This document shows, piece by piece, positions 23,991 to 32,749 of a stretch of DNA of 64,000 nucleotides. Below the pieces are notes generated by a model. The model saw only the letters and a list, made by a program, of their open reading frames with translations. It did not search any database and was not told where the DNA came from. Within the stretch, counting starts at the first letter, position 1. The number at the start of each line of letters is the position of its first letter. This DNA comes from Mycobacterium szulgai (GTDB taxonomy: Bacteria > Actinomycetota > Actinomycetes > Mycobacteriales > Mycobacteriaceae), in the NCBI RefSeq assembly GCF_002116635.1, contig NZ_LQPW01000148.1, positions 1 to 64,000 on the forward strand, read 5' to 3'. The position numbers and the translations under genes were made by a program.

Positions 23991-24349
23991 TGCCGGCAGG
24001 CGAATGTGTGGCTTTTCGGTTGCGCCGGGAACAATGGCGGGAATTCGACTATTGCGCCGAATGTCAATTCTCTTTACACCGACGGGGTTACCGGACGTGC
24101 GCACTGCATCTAGCTGGCACTTCAATTGATCTGCGCCGCAAGTTATTTGAGCGGGGACGGCCGTGATTAGACCTTGGCGGGTCGGCATGTCAACCGTCAT
24201 CGAATCCGTCCTGAGCAAAGCGGAATTGTTCGACTACCGACAACAAGCATGCCTACTGCGATAGTATGAATAAGAAATAATCCATACCGTCAATAGTTGT
24301 CAATTGTTATGAGCGTTACATACGCCCCGAAAATGTGTCGTGCGTCAAA
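23991..24349. other. 359-base gap between the two PPE pairs
   Basis: No gene was found. The left half is coding-like GC content and contains the open upstream extension of the PPE frame. The right half (about 24230-24340) is unusually A+T-rich for this genome and probably holds the promoter of the PPE pair read leftwards. I saw no clear inverted repeat, tRNA or transposase remnant. Confidence 0.5.
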
Positions 24350-25489
24350 CTAACCGGCAGACGGCGGCCGGGTCATCACCGTCAGCCGGACGCCGTAGCG
24401 CGGACCCGAACCGGCTGCGCTTCTGCCCGAACCGCCAACCGGCATGCCGCCCACCACGTTTCCAGCCGGAGCGAACTCGGCCGGTTCCACCACGTCGCTG
24501 ACGTACTGGGTGTCGGGAATGGGAGTCGCTGCCGGGCTGGCGCCAGCCCAGGTGGGGGGTACCGACATCTTGCCGCCGATGTTGGCCGCGCTACCCGTTG
24601 CCGCGGCGACCGGCCCGCTACTGACCACTTGGGTCGCGCCGGTCGCGCCGGCCACGGCCGCGGCTGCCTCGGGCGCGGCGGCCGCCGGCAGCATGCCCAT
24701 GGTCTTGGCGGTCGAGGCGAAGAAGCTGGCGATGCCGGCGCCGAAGAACGGCAGGCCGAGCGTGTCGTAGAAGAAGTTTGCAAACGGGGCATACCACTCG
24801 AGGAACTTTTCGATCGGCCCGAAGGGGTCGATCATCGGCGACGTCAGGCCGCGCAGCACGCCCGGTACCTCAGAGAGCAGCCGGGACAGCGTGGACTGCG
24901 TCGCGCCGGCCGTGCTGGCCGCGGCATGCGCAACGGCACCGGCCTGGGCGGCCAACGCGCTGGGGCTACTGGTCTGCGGCGGGGGAGTGTAGGGCGTCAC
25001 CGTCGCCGCGGCCGCCGAGGCGGCCGCGTAGCTGTACATGGCCACGGCGTCCTGCGCCCACATTTCGCCGTAATGGGCTTCGGTGGCCGCGATCGCAGCG
25101 GTGTTGAGGCCCAAGAGATTGGTATTGACCAGTGACGTCAGCTGGGCACGGTTGGCCGCGATCAGCGGCGGCGGCACTGTCGCTGCGAAAGCGGTCTCAT
25201 ACGCGGCCGCGGCCAGACGCGCCTTGCTCGCCGATTGTTCGGCTTGCGCGGCGGTAGCGCGCAGCCATGCCAGATAGGGCGCGACCGAGTCGGCCATGGC
25301 CGCCGACGACGGGCCCACCCACTCTTCGGAGCGCAATGCATCGATCACGCCCTCGTATGCGGTTGTAGCCGAATTCAATTCGGCGGCCAGCCCGCTCCAG
25401 GACGACGCGGCGGTCAACATCGATGCCGACCCCGGTCCGGAATACATTCGCATGGAGTTGATCTCCGGCGGCAGCGCCCCAAAATCCAT
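24350..25489 (-). CDS. PPE family protein, SVP subgroup (type A of the pair)
   Basis: The 379-residue protein starts MDFGALPPEINSMRMYSGPG and has AATEAHYGEMWAQDAVAMY. The central segment NFFYDTLGLPFFGAGI is hydrophobic, the SVP motif is GKMSVPPTW, and the tail is GPRYGVRLTVMTRPPSAG. It is closely related over its length to the PPE at 21814, so the two are duplicates. It lies 14 bases after the PPE gene at 25504 and is the second gene of the upstream pair. Confidence 0.92.
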   Translation of the reverse strand: MDFGALPPEINSMRMYSGPGSASMLTAASSWSGLAAELNSATTAYEGVIDALRSEEWVGPSSAAMADSVAPYLAWLRATAAQAEQSASKARLAAAAYETAFAATVPPPLIAANRAQLTSLVNTNLLGLNTAAIAATEAHYGEMWAQDAVAMYSYAAASAAAATVTPYTPPPQTSSPSALAAQAGAVAHAAASTAGATQSTLSRLLSEVPGVLRGLTSPMIDPFGPIEKFLEWYAPFANFFYDTLGLPFFGAGIASFFASTAKTMGMLPAAAAPEAAAAVAGATGATQVVSSGPVAAATGSAANIGGKMSVPPTWAGASPAATPIPDTQYVSDVVEPAEFAPAGNVVGGMPVGGSGRSAAGSGPRYGVRLTVMTRPPSAG

Positions 25490-25503
25490 TGTTTGCTCCT
25501 CTT

Positions 25504-26553
25504 TCAGCCCGCAGCCGGCGGCCGCGACATCACCCGGAAGCGGCGGCCGTAGCGTCGCCGGGCGAAGGTGCTTGGGCGGCCCCCGCCCGTCAGTGGTGCC
25601 CCTGGAAACAGGGGTCCTGGTCCATTGGTGGCGGCGGGTACGACGGTCTCCGAAACCTCCGCAGTCGCACCGGTTAACGTGACCGGCGCTGCGCTCCAGC
25701 TGGGCGGTACCGACATCAGGCCGATCTTCTCCGCCTCGCCAATACCCGCCGAAACCGGGCCCGACACGGCACTCACCAGACCTGGCGACAGCCCGACAGC
25801 AGCACCGCCGGCACCGGCCGCGGCCGGCGCGGAGTCTGGGATCACTTGTTGGGCGAACAGAGTGGCCAGCTGAACGATGCCGATTCCGAAATAGGACAAA
25901 CCCCAGGTGTTTACCAGGGTGTTCCAGACGCTGGTCGGGATTATGGGAAACCACGGCGGTTTGACCGGGGCCAGCGGTTTGAGCTTGGCGACTAGCTGCG
26001 CGGCGTTTTCGGGGTTGGTGGTGTCCGGCGGCGGCGCGAACGCAGGCAAGACCGAGGCGGCTGCCGAGGTGCCGGCGTATTCGTACATGGCTGCGGCGTC
26101 TTGCGCCCAGAACTCGGCATATTCTGCTTCGTTGGCCGCGATCGCCGGTGTGTTCTGCCCGAAGAAGTTTGTTGCGATCAGAGCCATCAACAGGACTCGG
26201 TTTGCGGCGATGAGCGGCGGTGGCACCGTCATCGTGAACGCGGCTTCATAGGCCGCGGCCGCGGCCCTGGCCTGCATGCCCGTCTGTTCGGCTTGGCCGG
26301 CCATCGTGTTCAGCCACGATACGTACGGCGTGACGGCGCCGATCATGGACACCGACGCGGGCCCCTGCCACGGCATCCCAGACAGCTCAGACAGCACCGA
26401 GCTGTAGCCCGCCGCCGTGGCGCTGAGGTCACTTGCCAGCCCGTCCCAGGCGGCTGCGGCCGCCATGAGGGGACCCGAACCAACACCGGCATACATGCGG
26501 CCGGAGTTGATCTCGGGCGGTAACGCCCCGTAGAAGTTGGGGTTGATCGGCAT
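25504..26553 (-). CDS. PPE family protein, SVP subgroup (type B of the pair)
   Basis: The 349-residue protein begins MPINPNFYGALPPEINSGRMY, a little longer than the other three before the Pro-Pro-Glu. It has AANEAEYAEFWAQDAAAMY, the SVP motif GLMSVPPSW, and a basic tail RRRYGRRFRVMSRPPAAG. It pairs with the PPE gene at 24350 and is paralogous to the one at 22992. ATG 26553 was preferred to a TTG at 26568. The 111-base A+T-rich gap upstream, after the permease gene, probably carries the promoter. Confidence 0.92.
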   Translation of the reverse strand: MPINPNFYGALPPEINSGRMYAGVGSGPLMAAAAAWDGLASDLSATAAGYSSVLSELSGMPWQGPASVSMIGAVTPYVSWLNTMAGQAEQTGMQARAAAAAYEAAFTMTVPPPLIAANRVLLMALIATNFFGQNTPAIAANEAEYAEFWAQDAAAMYEYAGTSAAASVLPAFAPPPDTTNPENAAQLVAKLKPLAPVKPPWFPIIPTSVWNTLVNTWGLSYFGIGIVQLATLFAQQVIPDSAPAAAGAGGAAVGLSPGLVSAVSGPVSAGIGEAEKIGLMSVPPSWSAAPVTLTGATAEVSETVVPAATNGPGPLFPGAPLTGGGRPSTFARRRYGRRFRVMSRPPAAG

Positions 26554-26664
26554 GGCAATACGGGACAAAGCTTTCGTGAGCAGGGAAAAACCTTAGACGC
26601 AAAGACCGCCTAAGGAAATAATAGCCTAATGCAACATTAATTGCAGGCTAGTGTAGTCTTGCGA

Positions 26665-28314
26665 CTACGCGTGGGCTGGAAGCAGATGCTCGGCGTCTCG
26701 ATCCGTGGACAGGCACAGTGAGCAGATATGTGCCTGGTGGCTTTGGCAGATCAACATGTCGGGCCGCTCGAAATCGTGCGAGCAGACGTGGCAGTTCAGT
26801 TGCTCGGCCGAGGGGTTGCCGTGCTCGTCGTACATGGGCAGATCGATGCCGTCGTGGGTGCGCCGCAGGTAGTACTTGCCTTTGGTGAGGATTGCCAAAA
26901 TCGGCGGCATCACCAACGCGATGACGATCGCCACCAATGGCGAATAGGGCCGTAGCGTTGCACCCAGGCCCCCGAAGAAGGCGAGGATCGACAGCCCCGC
27001 CGCCAGCAGCATCGAGCCGAAGCCGACCGGGTTGATGGCATAGAGCATGCCCCGGCGGAATTCGGGAGTGCGCGGCGACAGCCCGAGCAGGTACTTGTTG
27101 AAGACGATGTCGGAGGCAACCGTCACCACCCAGGCCATGCCGCAGTTGGCGTAGAAGCCGAGGATGGTGTTGAGGAAGTCAAACATGTTGGCTTCCATCA
27201 GGATCAGTGCGATGCCGAGGTTCACTCCCAGGAACACCACTCGCCCCGGGTAGTGCTTGGTGACGCGGGTGAACGAGTTCGTCCATGCCAGCGAGCCCGA
27301 ATAGGCGTTGGTCACATTGATTTTGATCTGGCTGAGGACCACGAGGACTACCGCCAGGGTGAGCGCTAGCCACCCCGGCATGAAGTTGCGGTAGATCTGC
27401 ATGAACTGGTGCACCGGCAGATTGGCGATCGTGATTGCGCCGGCGACGTTGGAGATCAGGTACACCGCCAGGAAGAGCCCGATGATTTGTTTGAGCGCAC
27501 CGAAAATCACCCAGCCGGGTCCGGCTAGCACCATCCACGTCCACCACTTGCGCGAATTCTCCGGCGTGCGCGGCGGCATGAAACGCAAATAGTCGATCTG
27601 CTCGGCGATTTGAGCGATCAGCGAGAGGCAGACGCCGGCGGCCAGCAGGGCAGAGCCGACCGTGACGCCGCCCTTGCCGTCCTTGCCGGCATAGGAGAAG
27701 AACTGCGATATCGATCCGGGATGGCTGATCACCAAGTAGGCGAATGGCGCCACCATCAGGGCCAGCCACAGCGGGGTGGTCCAAAGCTGAAGCTGGGAAA
27801 GCACTTTCATGCCGTACATCACCAGTGGGAAGATCAGCAAGGTCGAGCAGGCGTAGCCCAGCCACAGTGGGACGTGCAGACCCAGGTTGAGGCCCTGGGC
27901 CATGATCGAACCCTCGAGGGCAAAGAAGATGAAGGTGAACGTCGCAAAGATCACGTTGGTTACCACCGACCCGTAGTAGCCGAAACCGCTGCCGCGGGTG
28001 ATCAGATCCAAGTCGATGTTGTAACGGGCGGCGTAGTAGGCCAGTGGAAAGCCGGTGGCCAACACCACCAGGGCGAAGATCCCGATGCCCCACAGGGCGT
28101 TCGCGGTGCCCCAACTGATGCCGACGTTGGCGCCGATGGCGAAGTCGGCAAGGTAGGCGATGCCGCCGAGCGCGGAGATGCCCACCACCGCTGGTGACCA
28201 TCGCCGGTAGCTGCGGGGTGCGAAGCGCAGGGTGTAGTCCTCGAGCGTCTCACCGGCGGCCTTCGTGGTGGACAGCTCGGTCGCGTCCTCGAGCTGTGTC
28301 TCGATGGCTTGCAT
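26665..28314 (-). CDS. NCS1-type nucleobase/cytosine permease with C-terminal zinc-ribbon tail
   Basis: Predicted integral membrane transporter of 549 residues with about 12 helices (for example GGIAYLADFAIGANVGISWG and DLITRGSGFGYYGSVV, both typical of NCS1 carriers). These proteins import purines, pyrimidines or related rings with a cation. The last 45 residues are soluble and carry CHVC, then a Cys-x-x-x-His pair (ICQSHQAHIC) and CSLC, a probable zinc-binding module that is not standard in NCS1 carriers. ATG 28314 has GGGAGG about 6 bases upstream. A small GTAGTC/GACTAC hairpin spans the stop. Confidence 0.85.
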   Translation of the reverse strand: MQAIETQLEDATELSTTKAAGETLEDYTLRFAPRSYRRWSPAVVGISALGGIAYLADFAIGANVGISWGTANALWGIGIFALVVLATGFPLAYYAARYNIDLDLITRGSGFGYYGSVVTNVIFATFTFIFFALEGSIMAQGLNLGLHVPLWLGYACSTLLIFPLVMYGMKVLSQLQLWTTPLWLALMVAPFAYLVISHPGSISQFFSYAGKDGKGGVTVGSALLAAGVCLSLIAQIAEQIDYLRFMPPRTPENSRKWWTWMVLAGPGWVIFGALKQIIGLFLAVYLISNVAGAITIANLPVHQFMQIYRNFMPGWLALTLAVVLVVLSQIKINVTNAYSGSLAWTNSFTRVTKHYPGRVVFLGVNLGIALILMEANMFDFLNTILGFYANCGMAWVVTVASDIVFNKYLLGLSPRTPEFRRGMLYAINPVGFGSMLLAAGLSILAFFGGLGATLRPYSPLVAIVIALVMPPILAILTKGKYYLRRTHDGIDLPMYDEHGNPSAEQLNCHVCSHDFERPDMLICQSHQAHICSLCLSTDRDAEHLLPAHA

Positions 28315-28442
28315 CAAACCTCCCGAACGCGCGCGAACCTGTCAAGTGACTGCGAAAACCCTTGGGAATTCCTGGAACTGGTCAGCATCGTTGGTGAGGT
28401 CGGGAAATCCTAACCTCGCATGCGGCGGCCCGCCAATTTTCG

Positions 28443-29111
28443 CTAGAGCTTGCCGACGACGAAACTTGCGGCCTCATTGGTCAAGCCGGGCACGTAGCCC
28501 ATGTGTGCCTTCCACTGATTGCCGTCCGAACAGACGGGGTCGCCCGCGTTGCACAGGTTGTCGATCTTGCCCGCGAATTGCGGGCTCAGCGCTGTCAGGA
28601 GGCCGCCGGCCCGGCCGGACGGATTCCCGAAAAGGGTGACCGCGGCGACGTGTTGGGCGGCTTCGGGCGGTAGCGGCTGGGTGAAGCCGAGTCCAGGTAA
28701 CGGTGCCGCGGTGACGATGTCCATGACCGCGGCGCCCTGGGAGTATCCGCCGAGCACCAGCTTGGTGTCGGGGCAGGTGTTGGCCATCTGCTGGACGTGG
28801 TCGCTGGCGTCGTTGGCGCCGTCGGCCGCGGCCAGGAAGTCTTTGTTCGCCGGGTAGTTCACCCCGTATGCGCCGACGTTGCGGCCGGTCTGCTGATGCA
28901 GCGAGTTGATCAGGGCCTGGCCCACCCGGCCTACGCCGGGCGGCTCACCGGTTCCCCGGGCGAACACCACCTCGACATCCGGGCATCCGGCCGCCGATGC
29001 TTTCGGGGCCAGCGGCGTTGCCAGTAACAACGCGGCCGCCGCGATCGCGGCGGCCGCCAGGCTGGCGAGGCGGTGTGCCCAACATCGTGCACCACTGGGG
29101 ATAGACCTCAT
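28443..29111 (-). CDS. cut4: Cutinase-like secreted serine esterase (Cut4/Culp type)
   Basis: The 222-residue protein has a Sec signal peptide (LASLAAAAIAAAALLLATPLA, cleavage near SAAG). It has VFARGTGEPPG, the nucleophile serine in LGGYSQGAAVMD, the CNAGDPVCSDG aspartate loop, and a histidine in the AHMGYV region. Four cysteines can form the two conserved disulfides. Family members hydrolyse short- to long-chain esters and lipids at the envelope. It corresponds by position to Rv3452. Confidence 0.9.
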   Translation of the reverse strand: MRSIPSGARCWAHRLASLAAAAIAAAALLLATPLAPKASAAGCPDVEVVFARGTGEPPGVGRVGQALINSLHQQTGRNVGAYGVNYPANKDFLAAADGANDASDHVQQMANTCPDTKLVLGGYSQGAAVMDIVTAAPLPGLGFTQPLPPEAAQHVAAVTLFGNPSGRAGGLLTALSPQFAGKIDNLCNAGDPVCSDGNQWKAHMGYVPGLTNEAASFVVGKL

Positions 29112-29142
29112 GGCGCAATGTTACGGGCTTACTGACGGTGCG

Positions 29143-29961
29143 TCAGTGAACCTGCACGGCGTTGGTGTTGGGCACCTGCGATCCGGGCACCTGCTGAATG
29201 GGCACCTGCTGGCCGGGTATCTGCGGGCCGGGGCCCGGCGCCAGTTGTGGACCCGGTGCCTGCGGAACCGAACCCGGGATCTGCACAATCGGGGGGCCCA
29301 TCAACTTGGTCGCGACGAAACTCGCGGCCTGCGTGGTGTACACGGGCACATAACCTTCGGTGTGCCCGCTCCACTCGTTGCCCGGGCCGGCGTGACAGAT
29401 CGGGTCGCTGGGGTTGCACAGGTCGATTGCCTTGGAGCCCAACAGCGCGCTCTGGGTGGTCAGGGATCCGCCGCTACGGTTGGCCACATTTCCGAAAACC
29501 GCGACCGCCGCGATGTTGTCGGCATATTCCGGCGGCAGCGGGCTGCCAAAGCTGATGCCGCCCAACGGAACTCCGGCAACGATGTCGATGACGTCGGCGC
29601 CTTGCGAATAGCCGCCCAGGACGATCTTGGTGGTGGGACAGGACGCGGCCATGGACTTGATGTGAGAGATGGCGTCGTTGGCGCCGTCGCCGGTGTGCAG
29701 CTGCAGGCGGCTGGCGGCGTAGTTCACCGCGTACACGCCGATGTTCTTACCGGTCTGCTGGCGCAGCGAGTCGACGAAGGCGTCGCCGACGCGGCCGATG
29801 CCGGGAGGCTCGCTGGTGCCCCGGGCGAAAGTGACTTCGGCGTCCGGGCAGTCGGTGGCCGAGGCGACCGGAGCGGCGGCCTTGACGGCGATCGGGGCGG
29901 TTAACAGAGCGCCGGCGGCGGCCACCCCGATGGCAGCACGGCGCAAGAGGTCATAATTCAC
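29143..29961 (-). CDS. cut3: Cutinase-like secreted serine esterase with Pro/Gln-rich tail (Cut3 type)
   Basis: The 272-residue protein starts with GTG and has a signal peptide, TFARGTSEPPGIG, the nucleophile GGYSQGADVID, CNPSDPICHAG and the catalytic histidine in SGHTEGYVPVYT. A tail of about 50 residues follows, rich in Pro, Gly and Gln (PGPQLAPGPGPQIPGQQVP), and probably spans or binds the wall. A 7-bp perfect hairpin (ACTGACG/CGTCAGT, 29131-29147) covers the stop. By position it is Rv3451. Confidence 0.9.
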   Translation of the reverse strand: MNYDLLRRAAIGVAAAGALLTAPIAVKAAAPVASATDCPDAEVTFARGTSEPPGIGRVGDAFVDSLRQQTGKNIGVYAVNYAASRLQLHTGDGANDAISHIKSMAASCPTTKIVLGGYSQGADVIDIVAGVPLGGISFGSPLPPEYADNIAAVAVFGNVANRSGGSLTTQSALLGSKAIDLCNPSDPICHAGPGNEWSGHTEGYVPVYTTQAASFVATKLMGPPIVQIPGSVPQAPGPQLAPGPGPQIPGQQVPIQQVPGSQVPNTNAVQVH

Positions 29962-30079
29962 CCCGAAATTTTACCCGCGTCCAGGCGACGTGAAACCTTG
30001 CAACTTGTGGATGAAGGGCGCGGAAACCCCCGGTCGGCGGCCTACGGTAGGCGCAACGACGTACGGGTCTGGGGGGCCG

Positions 30080-31420
30080 ATGACAGCTTGGCTGCACGTG
30101 AGCGGCTACCGATTTCAGGTTCGGCGTCTCGAGCGGGCATTGCTGCACAAGGATCTGGCCACTGCCGATGAACCGATGCGCAGGCCGTTGTCGCTCGGGT
30201 ACGTGGTGGCGGCAGTCGCGGTGGCGGGGTGTGCGTTTGTTGGGTTGCTGCGCCCGCAGCCCGCGCTCGGTGATGCACAAATCGCGATGGGCCGCGAATC
30301 CGGCGCGCTTTACGTGCGGGTGGGCGATGCGTGGCACCCGGTTTTCAACCTGGCCTCGGCGCGGCTGATCGCTGCGACGCCGGCCGATCCGCGGCCGGTT
30401 TCCGAAACGGCGTTAAACCGCGCCAAACATGGCCCGCTGCTTGGGATTCCGGGTGCGCCGGCAGTACTCGCGGCGCCATTGGCGGCGGCCGAATCGAGTT
30501 GGACGATCTGTGATTCGGACCTGGGCGCGGCGACGACGGTGATCGTCGGGCCCGGCGCCGGGCCGGCACTGGCCGCTGGGGAGGCCGTGCTGGTTACCGC
30601 CGGCGCCGGTTCGCCGGCCCAGCTGCTCTTCCATGGCCGCCGCGCAGTGGTAGAACTCAGCGATCCTTCGGTGCTGCGCGCGCTCCGGCTGGAGGGGCGG
30701 GTCCCGCAAGTCCTCTCGCCGGCTTTGCTCAACGCCGTGCCCGAGGCGCCGCCGATCCTGGTCCCCCGGATCCGTGGCGCGGGCGGACCGGGGCCGGCCG
30801 GCCTGCGATTCACCGTGGGCAGTGTGCTGAGGATCACACGCACCGGCGGCGACGAGTACTACGCCGTGCTGGCCGGTGGGGTGCAGCGCATCGGCCAGGT
30901 CGCCGCAGATCTGCTGCGGTTCAGCGACTCGAGAGGCAACGCGACCGTCAACGCGGTGGCTCCCGATGTGATCGGTGCCGTGCCGATCGTCGACAGTCTG
31001 CCGGTGTCAACCTTCCCGGACCGGGCACCGGTCGTGGTGCATGGCGCCACGGTGTGCGCATCGTGGACCCCCGCGTCAGGGCCGGTCGACATTTCGGTGG
31101 GCCGCGACCTGCCCACGCCCGCCGGGCAGGCTCCCGCGAGCCTGGCACAGGCCGACGGCCGCGGCCCCGCGCTGGATGCGTTCTATCTGCCACCGGGACG
31201 CAGTGCCTACGTGTCGGACGGCGCTCGCGGGCACATGCGCTATCTCGTCACCGGCAGCGGCGTGCGGTTCGCCATCGGCGACGACGAGGACGCACGCGCT
31301 CTCGGGTTGCCCGCGGTCGCGGTCCCGGCGCCGTGGCCGGTACTGGCGACGCTGCCGTCGGGACCGGAACTGGACCGGCGACGGGCGTCAGTCGCGCGTG
31401 ATGTGGTCGGGCTGCCTTAG
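30080..31420 (+). CDS. eccB4: ESX-4 core component EccB4
   Basis: The 446-residue protein has a short cytoplasmic start (MTAWLHVSGYRFQVRRLERAL), one membrane helix near residues 38-58 (LGYVVAAVAVAGCAFVGLL) and a large periplasmic part. EccB proteins form the outer ring of the type VII core complex. ATG 30080 was chosen over an upstream start because VSGYRFQVRRLERALL is the conserved EccB opening. The 3' end overlaps convergent mycP4 by 33 bases. Confidence 0.94.
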   Translation: MTAWLHVSGYRFQVRRLERALLHKDLATADEPMRRPLSLGYVVAAVAVAGCAFVGLLRPQPALGDAQIAMGRESGALYVRVGDAWHPVFNLASARLIAATPADPRPVSETALNRAKHGPLLGIPGAPAVLAAPLAAAESSWTICDSDLGAATTVIVGPGAGPALAAGEAVLVTAGAGSPAQLLFHGRRAVVELSDPSVLRALRLEGRVPQVLSPALLNAVPEAPPILVPRIRGAGGPGPAGLRFTVGSVLRITRTGGDEYYAVLAGGVQRIGQVAADLLRFSDSRGNATVNAVAPDVIGAVPIVDSLPVSTFPDRAPVVVHGATVCASWTPASGPVDISVGRDLPTPAGQAPASLAQADGRGPALDAFYLPPGRSAYVSDGARGHMRYLVTGSGVRFAIGDDEDARALGLPAVAVPAPWPVLATLPSGPELDRRRASVARDVVGLP

Positions 31421-32749
31421 CCGGCGTGACACCGCCCCGCTGACCATCGCCACCACCAGAACCGCCAGGCAGATCACTGCCCCACCCAATGCCGTGTTTC
31501 GAGAACCGTCATCGGCCGGCGCGGACGTTGGCGGTGTGACGACCGGCGCCGCAACCGCAGGTGGCTGCACGGGTTTTGAGCCGGGGTCGGTGCTGACCGC
31601 GGCCAGGACGTCGACAGTGCCACTGCCCACGAGCGGGTCCCAACCTGCGGATGGGTGGTGTGCGGTCGACTCGATGCGCTGCATCACCTGCCGTGCGGTC
31701 AACGACGGGAACCGCGCCCGGATCAGCGCGGCCAGCCCGCTCACCACTGGCGCGGCATAACTGGTGCCCGACAAGGGTGCCGAACCCTGTTGTCCAGTAG
31801 CGCGATTCACGATGCCGTCGCCGCCGATCGGGCTCAGTGAAGTCACGCCCTCGCCGGTCGCGGCGACATCCACCCATGGACCGGCCAGCGTGAAGGCCGA
31901 TGGTGTGCCGTCGGCGTTGACCGAACCGACGGTCAGCACGTAGTCGTCATACCAGGCCGGACTGACCGCGACCGTCACGGTGTCACGGGTTGCGTCGGCG
32001 GGCTGGGCCGGACACTGCGCGCTGCCCACCGAATTACCGGCGGCGGTCACTATGACGATGTTCTTGACGTCGACGGCATAGGCCAGTGCGGCGCCCAGCG
32101 CACGATCGTCGAGCGCGTCGGTGGCCGAGACGCAGGCAACCGAGGAAATGTTGATCACCGACGCGCCCAGGTCAGCGGCGGTCCGGACGGCTCGGGCCAT
32201 GGTGTCGACGTCGCCGACCCCCGCGCCGGCCCGGTCGCCGGCCGGGCCGAACTTCGTGCTGGACTGGCGAATGCTGATCAATGTGACATCGGGCGCCAGG
32301 CCGCTGAATTCGTCCGAGGCGGGATCCGCTGCGGCGGCGATGATTCCGGCGACCAGCGTGCCGTGCGCATCGCAGTCCTGGGTACCGTCTCCGGCCGAGA
32401 CGTAGTCGCCGCCCGGAAGCAGATGGGGCAGCCGGCGGTGTCGTGAAACCCCGGTATCGATGACCGCCACCCGTTGGCCCCCGCCGCGGCTGAGTCCCCA
32501 GATCTGCGGCAGGTCGAGACCGGCCAGTTGTGCCGGCATTTCGGGTTGGGTGGCATCGGTAGTGGCGGCCGTGCACACCTCGCGTTGCACGGTAGGGCGC
32601 TGTGGTGCCGGGAGTGCTGGTGCTGGCAGCAGCTTTTCGTCGATCGGTGGCGGCGACACCGCGCGCGCCGACGGCGCCGCGCATTGGGAGAGCACGGTGA
32701 GGGCCGCAATCACCAGCAATCGCAGCAGGTTTGAGGTCCTCGTCCTCAT
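31388..32749 (-). CDS. mycP4: ESX-4 mycosin protease MycP4
   Basis: Membrane-anchored subtilisin-like protease of 453 residues. It has a signal peptide (LLRLLVIAALTVLSQCAAPSARA), catalytic Asp in VAVIDTGVSRH, His in DCDAHGTLVAGII and Ser in LSGTSYAAPVVSGLAALI. A C-terminal helix (ALGGAVICLAVLVVAMVSG) anchors it, as in all mycosins. It follows eccD4 with a 4-base ATGA overlap. Confidence 0.95.
   Translation of the reverse strand: MRTRTSNLLRLLVIAALTVLSQCAAPSARAVSPPPIDEKLLPAPALPAPQRPTVQREVCTAATTDATQPEMPAQLAGLDLPQIWGLSRGGGQRVAVIDTGVSRHRRLPHLLPGGDYVSAGDGTQDCDAHGTLVAGIIAAAADPASDEFSGLAPDVTLISIRQSSTKFGPAGDRAGAGVGDVDTMARAVRTAADLGASVINISSVACVSATDALDDRALGAALAYAVDVKNIVIVTAAGNSVGSAQCPAQPADATRDTVTVAVSPAWYDDYVLTVGSVNADGTPSAFTLAGPWVDVAATGEGVTSLSPIGGDGIVNRATGQQGSAPLSGTSYAAPVVSGLAALIRARFPSLTARQVMQRIESTAHHPSAGWDPLVGSGTVDVLAAVSTDPGSKPVQPPAVAAPVVTPPTSAPADDGSRNTALGGAVICLAVLVVAMVSGAVSRRLRQPDHITRD

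Noticed and set aside
23991..24218. A 76-residue N-terminal extension of the PPE protein that starts at 23990
   Set aside because: PPE proteins start directly with the MxFGxxPPE motif; the extension has no recognisable feature.
28443..29961. The two cutinase-like genes as a recent tandem duplication specific to this genome
   Set aside because: The pair is also present beside ESX-4 in M. tuberculosis (Rv3451-Rv3452), and the two differ strongly in tail and length.
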